From CAXXOK01 sp964640955 (GTDB taxonomy: Bacteria; Bacillota; Clostridia; Christensenellales; Aristaeellaceae), in contig CAZXJI010000025.1 of assembly GCA_964640955.1 (NCBI GenBank), forward strand, positions 1-43,334: 43,334 bases of DNA. Direction: 5' to 3'. The notes beneath the pieces are model-generated. The model was not told the DNA's origin. It did not search any database and saw only the letters and a list, made by a program, of their open reading frames with translations. The position numbers and the translations under genes are program-made. Below are positions 24,674-32,406 of the stretch, piece after piece (position 1 is the stretch's first letter; each line of letters starts with the position of its first letter).

Positions 24674-24714
24674 GTTTGTACCGACGACCTTGAAGCTTTA
24701 GGAGCAGTACGGAC

Positions 24715-25767
24715 TTGAAACGTTTTGAATGCGATTATCTGGAGGGCGCGGACGCGGATGTGCTGGCCGCGCTCGTGCGTACCAACGGGGAACAGACGCC
24801 GGGCTACGGCGAGGACGAGTATTGCGACCGGGCGCGGGCGCTGATTCGCGACCTGTGCGCGCTGCCCGGCGCGGGGGTGCACTTCTTTACGGGCGGCACG
24901 CAGGTCAACCTGACCGTGATCGCCGCGGCGCTCCGGCCCTTTGAGGGCGTGCTGTGCGCCGAGACGGGGCACATCAACGTGCACGAGACCGGCGCGGTCG
25001 AGGCCACGGGCCACAAGGCGCTCGCCCTGCCCGCGCCGATGGGAAAGATAAACGCCCGGCAGGTGCGGGAAGCCTTCCTCGCCCACGTCGGGGACGTTAC
25101 GCACGAGCATATGGTGCGCCCCGGCATGGTTTACCTGAGCCATCCCACGGAGCTGGGGACGCTCTACTCGCAGGACGAGCTGGAGGCCCTGTACGCCGTG
25201 ACGCGGGAATACGGCCTGCGCCTGTTTATCGACGGCGCGCGCCTGAGCTACGGCCTCGCCGCCGACCCGCGGGTCGACCTGTCCTTCCTTTCGCGCCACT
25301 GCGACGCGTTCACGCTGGGCGGCACCAAGTGCGGCGCGCTTTTCGGCGAGGCGCTGGTGCTGACCGACCCGGAAAAGTGGCCGCACTTCCGCTACCACAT
25401 CAAGCAGCGTGGCGCGCTGCTGGCCAAGGGACGGCTGCTGGGCGTGCAATTCGCGGCCCTGATGGAAAACGACCGCTACCGCCGGCTCGGCGCGCAGGCC
25501 AACGCGCAGGCGCAGCGGCTGAAGGAAGCCTTTCTGAAGAAGGGCTTCCCCATGCTGTGCGATACCGTGACCAACCAGATTTTCCCCATCCTGCCCAACG
25601 ACATCCTGGCGGCCCTGGGCGAGCGCTTCACGTTCGCGCACTGGACGGCGGTGGACGACGCGCGCACCGCCGTGCGCTTCTGCGCGGGGGCCACCACTCC
25701 GCCCGAAAACATGGAGGCGCTGATCGCCGCCGTGGAGGCGCTTCCCGGGGGCGCGGACGCGCGCTGA
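24715..25767 (+). CDS. Threonine aldolase-like PLP enzyme (beta-eliminating lyase family)
   Basis: This fold-type I PLP enzyme resembles low-specificity L-threonine aldolases, which split threonine or allo-threonine into glycine and acetaldehyde. The 350 residues contain ETGHINVHETGA (His86, ring stacking), FIDGARLSYGL (Asp173) and the Schiff-base Lys205 in LGGTKCGALFGEAL. The start is a TTG at 24715 with AGGAG about 9 nt upstream. It lies behind the purA terminator. Exact substrate is inferred from the family only. Confidence 0.88.
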   Translation: MKRFECDYLEGADADVLAALVRTNGEQTPGYGEDEYCDRARALIRDLCALPGAGVHFFTGGTQVNLTVIAAALRPFEGVLCAETGHINVHETGAVEATGHKALALPAPMGKINARQVREAFLAHVGDVTHEHMVRPGMVYLSHPTELGTLYSQDELEALYAVTREYGLRLFIDGARLSYGLAADPRVDLSFLSRHCDAFTLGGTKCGALFGEALVLTDPEKWPHFRYHIKQRGALLAKGRLLGVQFAALMENDRYRRLGAQANAQAQRLKEAFLKKGFPMLCDTVTNQIFPILPNDILAALGERFTFAHWTAVDDARTAVRFCAGATTPPENMEALIAAVEALPGGADAR

Positions 25768-25863
25768 GGGTGCCCGCCGGGGGGCGTTTGGAGAAAAAAG
25801 GGACCGGAAGGATACGTTTCGCCTCCGAAAAGGCCGAAACGCAAAGGATTTCACTAAATCAAC

Positions 25864-25892
25864 TTGACAATGTAATATAATTGTAATAGGAT
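25864..25892 (+). promoter_or_regulatory. Promoter of the secreted SH3/peptidoglycan-binding protein
   Basis: TTGACA (25864-25869) is followed after 17 bp by TAGGAT (25887-25892). The spacer is exceptionally AT-rich for this genome and contains ACAAT/ATTGT inverted arms, which could be an operator. The leader is about 70 nt. Confidence 0.55.
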
Positions 25893-25968
25893 AAGGATGC
25901 TTTAGGAAGCCTTGATCGTTATAATGAAAGCAGTGGCGAATAAGGCACGGAAAGGGAGAGATAGAGCC

Positions 25969-28458
25969 ATGGCGTTCAAACATCACAACGCGGGGGGCCG
26001 CCTGCGTAAAGGCCTTGCGCTTTTCACGGCGATCTGCATCATCTTCGCAATGGTCCCCGCCGCGTGGGCGGACTCCGTAGGCAGCACGCCCTCGGCCGTT
26101 ACGGATTCAACCACCAAGAGCTTCGTGAAGCTTTCCAGTGACGTGGAGATCTTTACGGAAGACACCAAGCCGGCCAGCGGTACGATCACCGTTGCCAGCG
26201 GCACGGTGCTCATGCTGGTTTCCACCAGCACCTACACCGTAACCGACGGCACTACCTCCACGGAGTACGGTTGCCTTTATTACAACAACAAGCGCTATAA
26301 CGTGGTATGGGCCGACGTATCGGGCGACGTGATGACCGCTTCCGCGGTCACCACCTACGTAACCGGCACGCTGTGGACGGTCACCAGCTATCCCAGCCTC
26401 AAGCGGGAGTACAACCTGATCGGCAACGTGCAGGTGTACGCCCTGCAGGTAGCGCTTTCGACCCTCAACTATTATTCCGATGCGCTGGACGGCGAATACG
26501 GCCTCAAGACCCAGGCGGCCGTCAAATCGTTCCAGCGCGCCTATTCGCTGACGGTGGACGGCTACGCCGGCCCGCTGACGCTGAAGGTGCTCTATCCCCT
26601 GGCGCTGGCCGCCTATACCGGCACCACCACGAGCGGCACCTCCACGTCCTCCAGCGGCATACTGAAAACCAACGTCAATCTGAACCTGCGCAAATCCTAC
26701 TCCACCAAGAGCGCGCGCCTGCAGGTGGTGCCTTCCGGCACTTCCCTTTCCTACACCAAAACCTACACCACCGGCGGCGTTACCTGGTATTACGTGGTCT
26801 ACAACAACAGCTACGGCTGGCTGATGGGCACCTACATCACCGTGGGCAGCAGCTCGTCCTCGTCCTCCTCGAGCATCGGCACGCTCAAGACCACCGCCAA
26901 CGTCAACCTGCGCAAATCCTACTCCACCAAAACCGCGCGCATGGCGGTCGTGCCCAGCGGGACGTCGCTTTCCTACACCAGCACCAAAACTTCCAGCGGA
27001 GTCGTGTGGTATTACGTGACGTACAACAGCATCAGCGGCTGGCTGATGGGCACCTACGTAAACGTCACCGGCTCCTCCAGCTCCGGCACGACCACCACCA
27101 CCGGCATCGGCACGGTGACGATCACCAAAGCCAACACCCGTATCCGCACCAGCGCCAACGGCTCCAAGTCCGGATACGTGCTCAGCAAGGGCAGCAAGGT
27201 CACGCTGCTGGCGACGCCCACCACCGCGGGCGGGTATTCGTGGTACTATATCAAAACCTCCAGCGGGCTGACCGGCTACGTACGCGGCGACTGCTGCACC
27301 GTAAGCTACGACGCCAGCAGCGGGGTAACACCTTCCACCACGAAAACGTACGTCAAGCTTTCCGCCGCCGTCACGCTGTTCACCAGCGACGAGCAGAGCA
27401 CCACCGGCGCGGTGACCGTCGCCGCCGGCACGGTGCTGCAGATGGTGAGCACCGAAACCTATACCAAAAACAGCGTCGTGTACTGCAGCCTGTACTACAG
27501 CAACACCAAGTACAACTGCGTGTACTCCGACGTGAGCGGCGACATCATGTCCTCCACCGAGCTGACTTCGTACATCACCGAAACGCTGTGGCCCGCGGGG
27601 TACGTAACCACCCTCAAGGAGGACCTGGATCTGGTCGGAGATATCAACGTCCACAGCCTCCAGTACGCGCTGACGGTGCTGGGTTACTACACCGGCGCGC
27701 TGGACGGCAACTTCGGCAGCGGCACCACCAGCGCGGTTCGCAACTTCCAGCGCAAGTACAGCCTGACCGTGGACGGGTCCGTGGGCCCGGAGACCAGCAC
27801 GGTGCTCTATCCCAAGGCGATTGCCGCGCTCAGCGGCTCGTCGGGCAGCGATGTCACCGATTTCGGCACCGTCACCGAGGTTGTTTTAACGAGCTGGACG
27901 TTCGGCGACGCCGGCGCGGCGCTCTTCCCCAAGCAGGCCACGGCGACGATCCTGGACATCGAAACGCAGATGGTGTTTCAGGTGCGGCGCTGGTCGGGCG
28001 CGTACCACGCGGACTGCGTACCGCTGACTTCTTCCGATACTAAAACGATGTGCGATATTGTAGGATTCACCTACAACAGCAGCCACCCGACCGCCGCGCA
28101 AATCGCGCTGATTGAAAACACCACCAGCAATCCTTTCTACGGATGGCCGGATTTCTACGGTCACCTGACCAGCGTCACCAGCGTCGGCAGCAAGTGGGAG
28201 CGCAGGGCGGCCCTGCTGAATTACAACGGGCACGTTTACCCCGTCAGCATCTACGGCGTACCGCATGGTTACGGCGACTATGCTTCCTGCGATGAGTACG
28301 CCGCCTCCAATAATTACTACGGCATGATGTGCGTCCACTTCTACGGCAGTTACACCCACGTAAACGGCGAACAGGACGCGCTGCACCAGGCCAACATCCT
28401 GACCGCCTGGGCCTGGGCCAAAGCCAAATGGCCGACGCTGTGCAAGGACGAACGGTAA
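25969..28458 (+). CDS. Secreted protein with duplicated peptidoglycan-binding modules, three SH3b domains and an unassigned C-terminal domain
   Basis: This 829-residue exported protein begins with a signal peptide (about 1-35, AWA before the cleavage point). Module A (about 50-215) has an N-terminal beta-rich part (FVKLSSDVEIFTEDT) and a PG_binding_1 repeat (YYSDALDGEYG, VKSFQRAYSLTVDG). Three bacterial SH3 domains follow at about 230-292, 303-367 and 378-446, separated by Ser/Thr/Gly linkers. Module A is then repeated (about 458-620). A C-terminal domain (about 632-829) has conserved-looking GAYHADCVP, YGVPHGYGD, MMCVHFYGS and HQANIL. It is presumably a wall-binding hydrolase or transpeptidase-like enzyme, but no known catalytic family is certain. 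The start is supported by GGGAGAG 8 nt upstream. Confidence 0.88.
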   Translation: MAFKHHNAGGRLRKGLALFTAICIIFAMVPAAWADSVGSTPSAVTDSTTKSFVKLSSDVEIFTEDTKPASGTITVASGTVLMLVSTSTYTVTDGTTSTEYGCLYYNNKRYNVVWADVSGDVMTASAVTTYVTGTLWTVTSYPSLKREYNLIGNVQVYALQVALSTLNYYSDALDGEYGLKTQAAVKSFQRAYSLTVDGYAGPLTLKVLYPLALAAYTGTTTSGTSTSSSGILKTNVNLNLRKSYSTKSARLQVVPSGTSLSYTKTYTTGGVTWYYVVYNNSYGWLMGTYITVGSSSSSSSSSIGTLKTTANVNLRKSYSTKTARMAVVPSGTSLSYTSTKTSSGVVWYYVTYNSISGWLMGTYVNVTGSSSSGTTTTTGIGTVTITKANTRIRTSANGSKSGYVLSKGSKVTLLATPTTAGGYSWYYIKTSSGLTGYVRGDCCTVSYDASSGVTPSTTKTYVKLSAAVTLFTSDEQSTTGAVTVAAGTVLQMVSTETYTKNSVVYCSLYYSNTKYNCVYSDVSGDIMSSTELTSYITETLWPAGYVTTLKEDLDLVGDINVHSLQYALTVLGYYTGALDGNFGSGTTSAVRNFQRKYSLTVDGSVGPETSTVLYPKAIAALSGSSGSDVTDFGTVTEVVLTSWTFGDAGAALFPKQATATILDIETQMVFQVRRWSGAYHADCVPLTSSDTKTMCDIVGFTYNSSHPTAAQIALIENTTSNPFYGWPDFYGHLTSVTSVGSKWERRAALLNYNGHVYPVSIYGVPHGYGDYASCDEYAASNNYYGMMCVHFYGSYTHVNGEQDALHQANILTAWAWAKAKWPTLCKDER

Positions 28459-28477
28459 TCGCCTATCACAAAAAATG

Positions 28478-28509
28478 GATCGCCCCGGGCCGTAGGGCCC
28501 GGGGCGATC
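28478..28509 (+). terminator. First of two near-identical terminator hairpins
   Basis: The 14-bp stem GATCGCCCCGGGCC/GGCCCGGGGCGATC with loop GTAG lies 19 bp after the SH3 gene stop, preceded by an A-run and followed by TTGG. It is almost the same as the hairpin at 28673-28706. Confidence 0.7.
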
Positions 28510-28545
28510 TTGGCTGTCAAAAAACTTCGTTTTGCAGGCACGCCG

Positions 28546-28674
28546 CCAGCCTGTTCAAAAAGTCTGAGATGCTAGGAAGCCAGGGTGGCAAGGGGTTGAG
28601 CTTACTCGTTCGTAAGTGATACCCCTTGCCATCCCGCAGCCGACAACGCAGATTGGGCTTTTTCAACAGGCTGG
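28546..28674. mobile_element. MITE-like element with terminal inverted repeats
   Basis: A 129-bp non-coding unit begins CCAGCCTGTTCAAAAAG and ends with the complementary CTTTTTCAACAGGCTGG (one mismatch in 17). Inside, GGGTGGCAAGGGGT pairs with ACCCCTTGCCATCCC, and CTTAC/GTAAG pairs within that, so nearly the whole unit can fold as one hairpin. No transposase is encoded. It sits between two near-identical terminators. Classification as a MITE is from structure only. Confidence 0.55.
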
Positions 28675-28711
28675 ATTGCCCCGGGCCTTATGGCCCGGGG
28701 CAATCCTTTTT
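28673..28711. terminator. Second terminator hairpin, downstream of degV and the SH3 gene
   Basis: The 15-bp stem GGATTGCCCCGGGCC/GGCCCGGGGCAATCC with loop TTAT is followed by TTTTT. It is a strong rho-independent terminator for plus-strand transcription and could also act on degV. Confidence 0.85.
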
Positions 28712-28747
28712 GTTTACAGTCTAGGCGGCATCCCGTTCACGCCGCCG

Positions 28748-29641
28748 CTATTCCCGTCTCCCGCCCCAGAAGAACAGCGCCACCGTGCCCGGGCCGGTAT
28801 GGCTGCCGATGGTGGTGCCCACGTAGTTAATCTCCACCTCGCCGTCCAGCCTGGGGAAATTCGCCTTCACCAGCGCGGCCACCGCTTTGGCGTCCTCCAC
28901 GCACGCGGATTGGGAGATGTAGCATTTCCCGTCGTAATCGACGCCGTTTTCGGCGTTCTCGATCATGCGGTTGACGATCTCCCGAATCACCTTGTGCTTG
29001 GTGCGCACCTTGGCGCGCGGCACCAGCCGCCCCTGCGCGTCCATGTTGAGCAGCGGGCAGACGTTCAGCAGCTTGCCAAACATGCCCGCGGTTTTGGAAA
29101 TGCGGCCGCCCTTGATGTAGAAGGTCAGGTCGGTGGAGAAGAACCAGTGGTGCATTTCCAGCTTGTGCGCCTCCGCCCAGTCGCGCAGCTCGGTAACGCC
29201 CATGCCCGCGTCGCGCAGGTCGGCGAGCCTGTCCATCAGCAGCCCATAGCCCGAGGAAGCGCCCAGCGAATCCACAATGTAGATTTTCCGCTCGGGGAAC
29301 CTCGCCTCCAGCGTCTCCCTGGCGATGGTCGCGGAGTTGATGACGCCGGATATGCCGGAGGACAGCGTCACATGGATAATATCCTTGCCCGCTTCCAGAA
29401 AGGGCGTGAAGTACGCCTCGAACTCGTCCGCGTTCACCTGCGAGGTGCTCGTTTCCGCGCCGGCGACCATCTTCTGGTAAAAGGTCTCAAACGGCATGCT
29501 CTGGCCGAGGTCGTCCGGCAGTTGGACGCCGTCCAGGCTGTAATGGAAGCAGATGTAATGGATATCCCTTTTTTGAAAATGCTCCGCAGTCAAATCGGCC
29601 GTGGAGCAGCAACTGAGGATGTAGTCGCTCATCGTCATCAT
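28748..29641 (-). CDS. DegV-family fatty-acid-binding protein
   Basis: DegV-fold proteins bind fatty acids, and in Gram-positive bacteria some (FakB) present them to a fatty acid kinase for phosphorylation. The 297-residue protein shows the family pattern: DYILSCCSTADL at the start, TSTSQVNADEF, VTLSSGISG, the lipid-contact region FYIKGGRISKTAG, and IGSHTGPGTVALFF at the end. Three in-frame ATGs (29641, 29638, 29632) follow a weak AAAGAAAG signal, so the exact start is uncertain by three residues. No fakA gene is nearby. Confidence 0.9.
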   Translation of the reverse strand: MMTMSDYILSCCSTADLTAEHFQKRDIHYICFHYSLDGVQLPDDLGQSMPFETFYQKMVAGAETSTSQVNADEFEAYFTPFLEAGKDIIHVTLSSGISGVINSATIARETLEARFPERKIYIVDSLGASSGYGLLMDRLADLRDAGMGVTELRDWAEAHKLEMHHWFFSTDLTFYIKGGRISKTAGMFGKLLNVCPLLNMDAQGRLVPRAKVRTKHKVIREIVNRMIENAENGVDYDGKCYISQSACVEDAKAVAALVKANFPRLDGEVEINYVGTTIGSHTGPGTVALFFWGGRRE

Positions 29642-29769
29642 TCTTTCTTTGCGTAGTGGTTCGCTGCGCTACACACACTTCATGATAACGGAAAAGCCCT
29701 AAAAAGGCAAGTGTTTTCCCCCGACCGGGCAGATTCGCGACCCGTCCGCAGCGGCGGCGCGCGCGGATG

Positions 29770-30216
29770 TCACGTTTTTTCCTTAAATCTGCGCAGGCTT
29801 TCGTTGAGGTGCACGGTGTCCGCTTCCTGCTCATACTTGAGCCCCAGCAGCGTCAGCGTCAGCGCGACAAGCAGAAAAGCGGCGAAGGCCGGCAGGCTCC
29901 ACACCGGGTAGCCGCCGAACCAGTCGAACAGGAGCGCCGCCCCGACCGACGCGCCCGTGGAGAGCGTCAGCCACAATACCGATCGGCCGAAAAACACGCC
30001 GTTCGCGTAATCCACGCTGTCGTTGAGCAGCGTGGCCTGCAAAAGCCCGATGATCGTGCACACCAGAAGCATTTCCGCCAGCGTCAGCAGTTTCAGGCAG
30101 TCGCCGCCGGAGATGAGCTCCACCACGCCCACCGCGAAAGCGATGATCACAAAATAGAACGCCATAAACAGCTTGATGTTCATCGACCACACGTATAGTT
30201 TCCGAAACCACTTCAT
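29770..30216 (-). CDS. DUF3021-family four-helix membrane protein
   Basis: The 148-residue protein has about four hydrophobic helices (near 13-35, 43-65, 80-97 and 103-125) and a charged C-terminal tail, matching DUF3021. Such proteins are commonly encoded next to a LytTR regulator and are thought to act as its membrane partner or inhibitor; that role is inferred here from context. It starts 5 bp after the lytTR stop, so the two are almost certainly co-transcribed. Confidence 0.85.
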   Translation of the reverse strand: MKWFRKLYVWSMNIKLFMAFYFVIIAFAVGVVELISGGDCLKLLTLAEMLLVCTIIGLLQATLLNDSVDYANGVFFGRSVLWLTLSTGASVGAALLFDWFGGYPVWSLPAFAAFLLVALTLTLLGLKYEQEADTVHLNESLRRFKEKT

Positions 30217-30221
30217 AGGCT

Positions 30222-30659
30222 TTATTCTCCCTTCGGCCGCGCGCGCAGCGCCTTGGCGTACCTGCGGGATACCAGTATGCGTTCCCCGTTGACGAGCGTG
30301 GCGAAGATTCTCCCGTTGTCCCCGCTTTTCAGCGTTTCGATGGAGCGCAGGTTGACCGCCATGCTCTTGGAACAGCGAAAAAACCCGAGCGGCGCGAACG
30401 CCTCCGCCACGGCCGTCAGCGTCTGCCCCACGCCGTAGACGCCCGAGGCCGTATAGGCGTAGGTGTGGTCGTCCACGCTTTCGCAGTAGAGGATCTCCGG
30501 CGTTTCCAGCAGCCGCAGCACGCCGTGGTCGTCCACGGCCAGCCGCTTCTGCTTGAGGCTCAGCAGTTCCATCAGCGCGCGGATCTCGTCGTCCATCACG
30601 TCATAACGGACGATCACTTCCTTCTGCGCGCCGGGCTCCCGCCTGAGCGTGACCTTCAT
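30222..30659 (-). CDS. LytTR-family DNA-binding regulator without a receiver domain
   Basis: The 145-residue cytoplasmic protein is made of a short N-terminal part and a LytTR DNA-binding domain (about 55-143: EILYCESVDDHTYAYT, FFRCSKSMAVNLRSIETL, ERILVSRRYAKAL). No phospho-acceptor domain is present, so signalling probably goes through the DUF3021 partner. The ATG at 30659 follows AAAGGAGG; upstream codons in frame lie in the promoter and are excluded. A pair of direct repeats just above its -35 suggests autoregulation. Confidence 0.88.
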   Translation of the reverse strand: MKVTLRREPGAQKEVIVRYDVMDDEIRALMELLSLKQKRLAVDDHGVLRLLETPEILYCESVDDHTYAYTASGVYGVGQTLTAVAEAFAPLGFFRCSKSMAVNLRSIETLKSGDNGRIFATLVNGERILVSRRYAKALRARPKGE

Positions 30660-30682
30660 GCCGGCGCCTCCTTTCCGTTCCC

Positions 30683-30711
30683 AGCATACACCGCGCCCGG
30701 CCGGCCCGCAA
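30683..30711 (-). promoter_or_regulatory. lytTR-DUF3021 promoter
   Basis: On the minus strand TTGCGG (plus 30706-30711) and TATGCT (plus 30683-30688) are exactly 17 bp apart, with the predicted start about 17 nt before the ATG. Confidence 0.6.
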
Positions 30712-30720
30712 GCCGCGCAG

Positions 30721-30752
30721 GGCAAGTTGCGTTTGCGAAGGGGTAAGTTACT
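30721..30752. promoter_or_regulatory. Candidate LytTR operator: two direct repeats 21 bp apart
   Basis: GGCAAGTTGCG (30721-30731) and GGTAAGTTACT (30742-30752) match at 8 of 11 positions and are spaced by two helical turns. They start 10 bp above the lytTR -35, the geometry known for LytTR regulators that bind pairs of direct repeats. Confidence 0.55.
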
Positions 30753-30783
30753 GGTGTAAGATGTCCTTATCCCGTAAAAATGC

Positions 30784-30813
30784 TTGCCCGATTACAACGC
30801 TTCGTGTTATACT
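30784..30813 (+). promoter_or_regulatory. Probable promoter of the EamA transporter gene
   Basis: TTGCCC (30784-30789) and TATACT (30808-30813) are 18 bp apart, about 70 nt before the start codon. Confidence 0.55.
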
Positions 30814-30884
30814 GCCTTCATTATGGGTTGCAATGTGGTAATCGGTCCATCGCGCCCGTCCGGCCATGAAAGGAGGATCGCCCG

Positions 30885-31772
30885 TTGCAGCTTTCCCGCA
30901 GTTATCACCCCTACGCGGCCGTTACCATCCTGTTCTGGTCGATGGCGTTCGTGTTTACGCGGCTGGCCCTGCGCTATTTCAGCGTGTATTCGCTGGGCGT
31001 ATTGCGCTACCTCGTGGCCTCCATTGTGCTGCTGGGCGTGGCGCTGGCGACGCGCATGCGGCTGCCGAAACTCAGGGACGTGCCGTGGTTCCTGCTTTCC
31101 GGCGCGGCGGGGTTCGGGCTGTACATGATCGTGTTCAACCTGGGCAGCCAAAGCGTGTCGGCTTCCACGGGCAGCGTGATACTCGCCACCACGCCGATCC
31201 TCACGGCGCTCCTGGCGCAGGCCGTTTACCACGAAAAGCTCTCGCTACGGCAATATGCGGCCATCGGCGTATCCTTCGCGGGGGTCGTGGCGCTCACGGT
31301 GCTCCGCGGCGGGTTTACGGTCGGCAGGGGACTGTGGTACATGTTCGCCTCGGCGCTTCTGGTCAGCGTCTACAACCTTCTCCAGCGGCGGCTGACGCGC
31401 ACCTATTCGGCGCTGCAGGCCACGGCTGTCAGCATCTTTTTGGGAACACTCATGCTGTGCGTGTTCCTTCCCGGCGCCATCGGCGAACTTAAATCCGCGC
31501 CGCCCGTACAGATTCTGTACGTGCTGATTCTGGGGGTGTTTTCCAGCGCGGTCGCCTATTGCGCGTGGTCGAAAGCCTTGTCCCTTGCGCAAAATACGTC
31601 CTCGGTAAGCAATTATATGTTCATCACGCCTTTTGCGACGACGCTCCTGGGCCTGTGGCTCGCAGGCGAACCGGTGGAGCTTTCCACCGCCCTGGGCGGC
31701 GCGCTGATCCTGGCGGGACTTTTTATGTTCCGCTTCGGGGAACGCATCGGGCGAATCCATCGGGCCGCGTAG
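30885..31772 (+). CDS. EamA/DMT-family transporter
   Basis: This 295-residue inner-membrane protein has about ten hydrophobic helices and the two EamA repeats of the drug/metabolite transporter superfamily (first repeat starts HPYAAVTILFWSMAFVFTRLAL; second around the middle, LWYMFASALLVSVYNLLQRR). It probably exports a metabolite or amino acid; the substrate cannot be told. The start is a TTG at 30885 with AGGAGG 8 nt upstream. The NYN-domain gene follows after 60 bp. Confidence 0.88.
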   Translation: MQLSRSYHPYAAVTILFWSMAFVFTRLALRYFSVYSLGVLRYLVASIVLLGVALATRMRLPKLRDVPWFLLSGAAGFGLYMIVFNLGSQSVSASTGSVILATTPILTALLAQAVYHEKLSLRQYAAIGVSFAGVVALTVLRGGFTVGRGLWYMFASALLVSVYNLLQRRLTRTYSALQATAVSIFLGTLMLCVFLPGAIGELKSAPPVQILYVLILGVFSSAVAYCAWSKALSLAQNTSSVSNYMFITPFATTLLGLWLAGEPVELSTALGGALILAGLFMFRFGERIGRIHRAA

Positions 31773-31832
31773 GCGGGCTTTCGGTTCCGGGCGGAATGTG
31801 TTATGATCTAAGCAAGAAAAGGGGGAATCTCT

Positions 31833-32339
31833 ATGGCGCGCGTAGCTGTTTTTGTGGACGGCGCGAACTTTTTCTACATGCAGAAGAACGACTTGGGCTG
31901 GTTTGTGGACGCCAAGAAGTTACTGGAATACTGCGGCCGCTTCGGCGAAGTGGTGGATGCATACTATTACATCGGCAAGGACGCGCCGCCCGTACCCGAA
32001 CAGCAGAGCTACCTGAACGCCCTTACCTACATCGGTTATGCGCTGGTCACCAAGCCCATCAAGACCATCCGCGACCCGCTCACCGGCGAAACCCGGCAGA
32101 AGGCCAATCTGGATATCGAGATCGTGCTGGACATGTTCAACACCATCGACAACTACGATATCGCCGTGCTGGTCAGCGGCGACGGCGATTTTGACCGCGC
32201 ACTCAAACTGCTGCGCGCCCGCGGCAAGCGTTTCAAGGTCATCGCCTCGCCGCGCTTCACCGCCTCGGAACTCCGGGACGTGGCGGGCATGCACCTGATC
32301 GACATGGGGAGCCTCAGTTCGGAAATCGAGAAGCTCTGA
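31833..32339 (+). CDS. NYN-domain (LabA/DUF88-like) protein, possible ribonuclease
   Basis: The 168-residue protein has the PIN-like NYN fold with its acidic residues: VFVDGANFFY at the start, LDIEIVLDMF and LVSGDGDFDRALKLLRARGK in the second half. NYN proteins are predicted or shown metal-dependent RNases acting on RNA processing or decay. AAAAGGGGG precedes ATG. A TATGAT at 31802-31807 may be its own -10, but the -35 is poor, so it may be transcribed with the EamA gene. Confidence 0.88.
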   Translation: MARVAVFVDGANFFYMQKNDLGWFVDAKKLLEYCGRFGEVVDAYYYIGKDAPPVPEQQSYLNALTYIGYALVTKPIKTIRDPLTGETRQKANLDIEIVLDMFNTIDNYDIAVLVSGDGDFDRALKLLRARGKRFKVIASPRFTASELRDVAGMHLIDMGSLSSEIEKL

Positions 32340-32359
32340 TCCGACCTGTTTCCAACCCC

Positions 32360-32392
32360 GGCGGCGGCTTTGTGAAAGCCGCCGCCTTTTTT
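32360..32392. terminator. Bidirectional terminator between the NYN gene and glpK
   Basis: The 12-bp stem GGCGGCGGCTTT/AAAGCCGCCGCC has loop GTG and is followed by six T on the plus strand; the convergent glpK stop lies 15 bp further on. Confidence 0.85.
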
Positions 32393-32406
32393 GCCTCCCC
32401 GAGCCC

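Noticed and set aside
26650..27300. Regularly repeated DNA that could suggest a CRISPR or satellite array
   Set aside because: The repeats are diverged coding copies of SH3 domains with intact frame; no spacer/repeat structure.
26107..27654. 515-codon minus-strand open frame opposite the SH3 protein gene
   Set aside because: Shadow ORF caused by codon bias and the internal repeats of the real gene.
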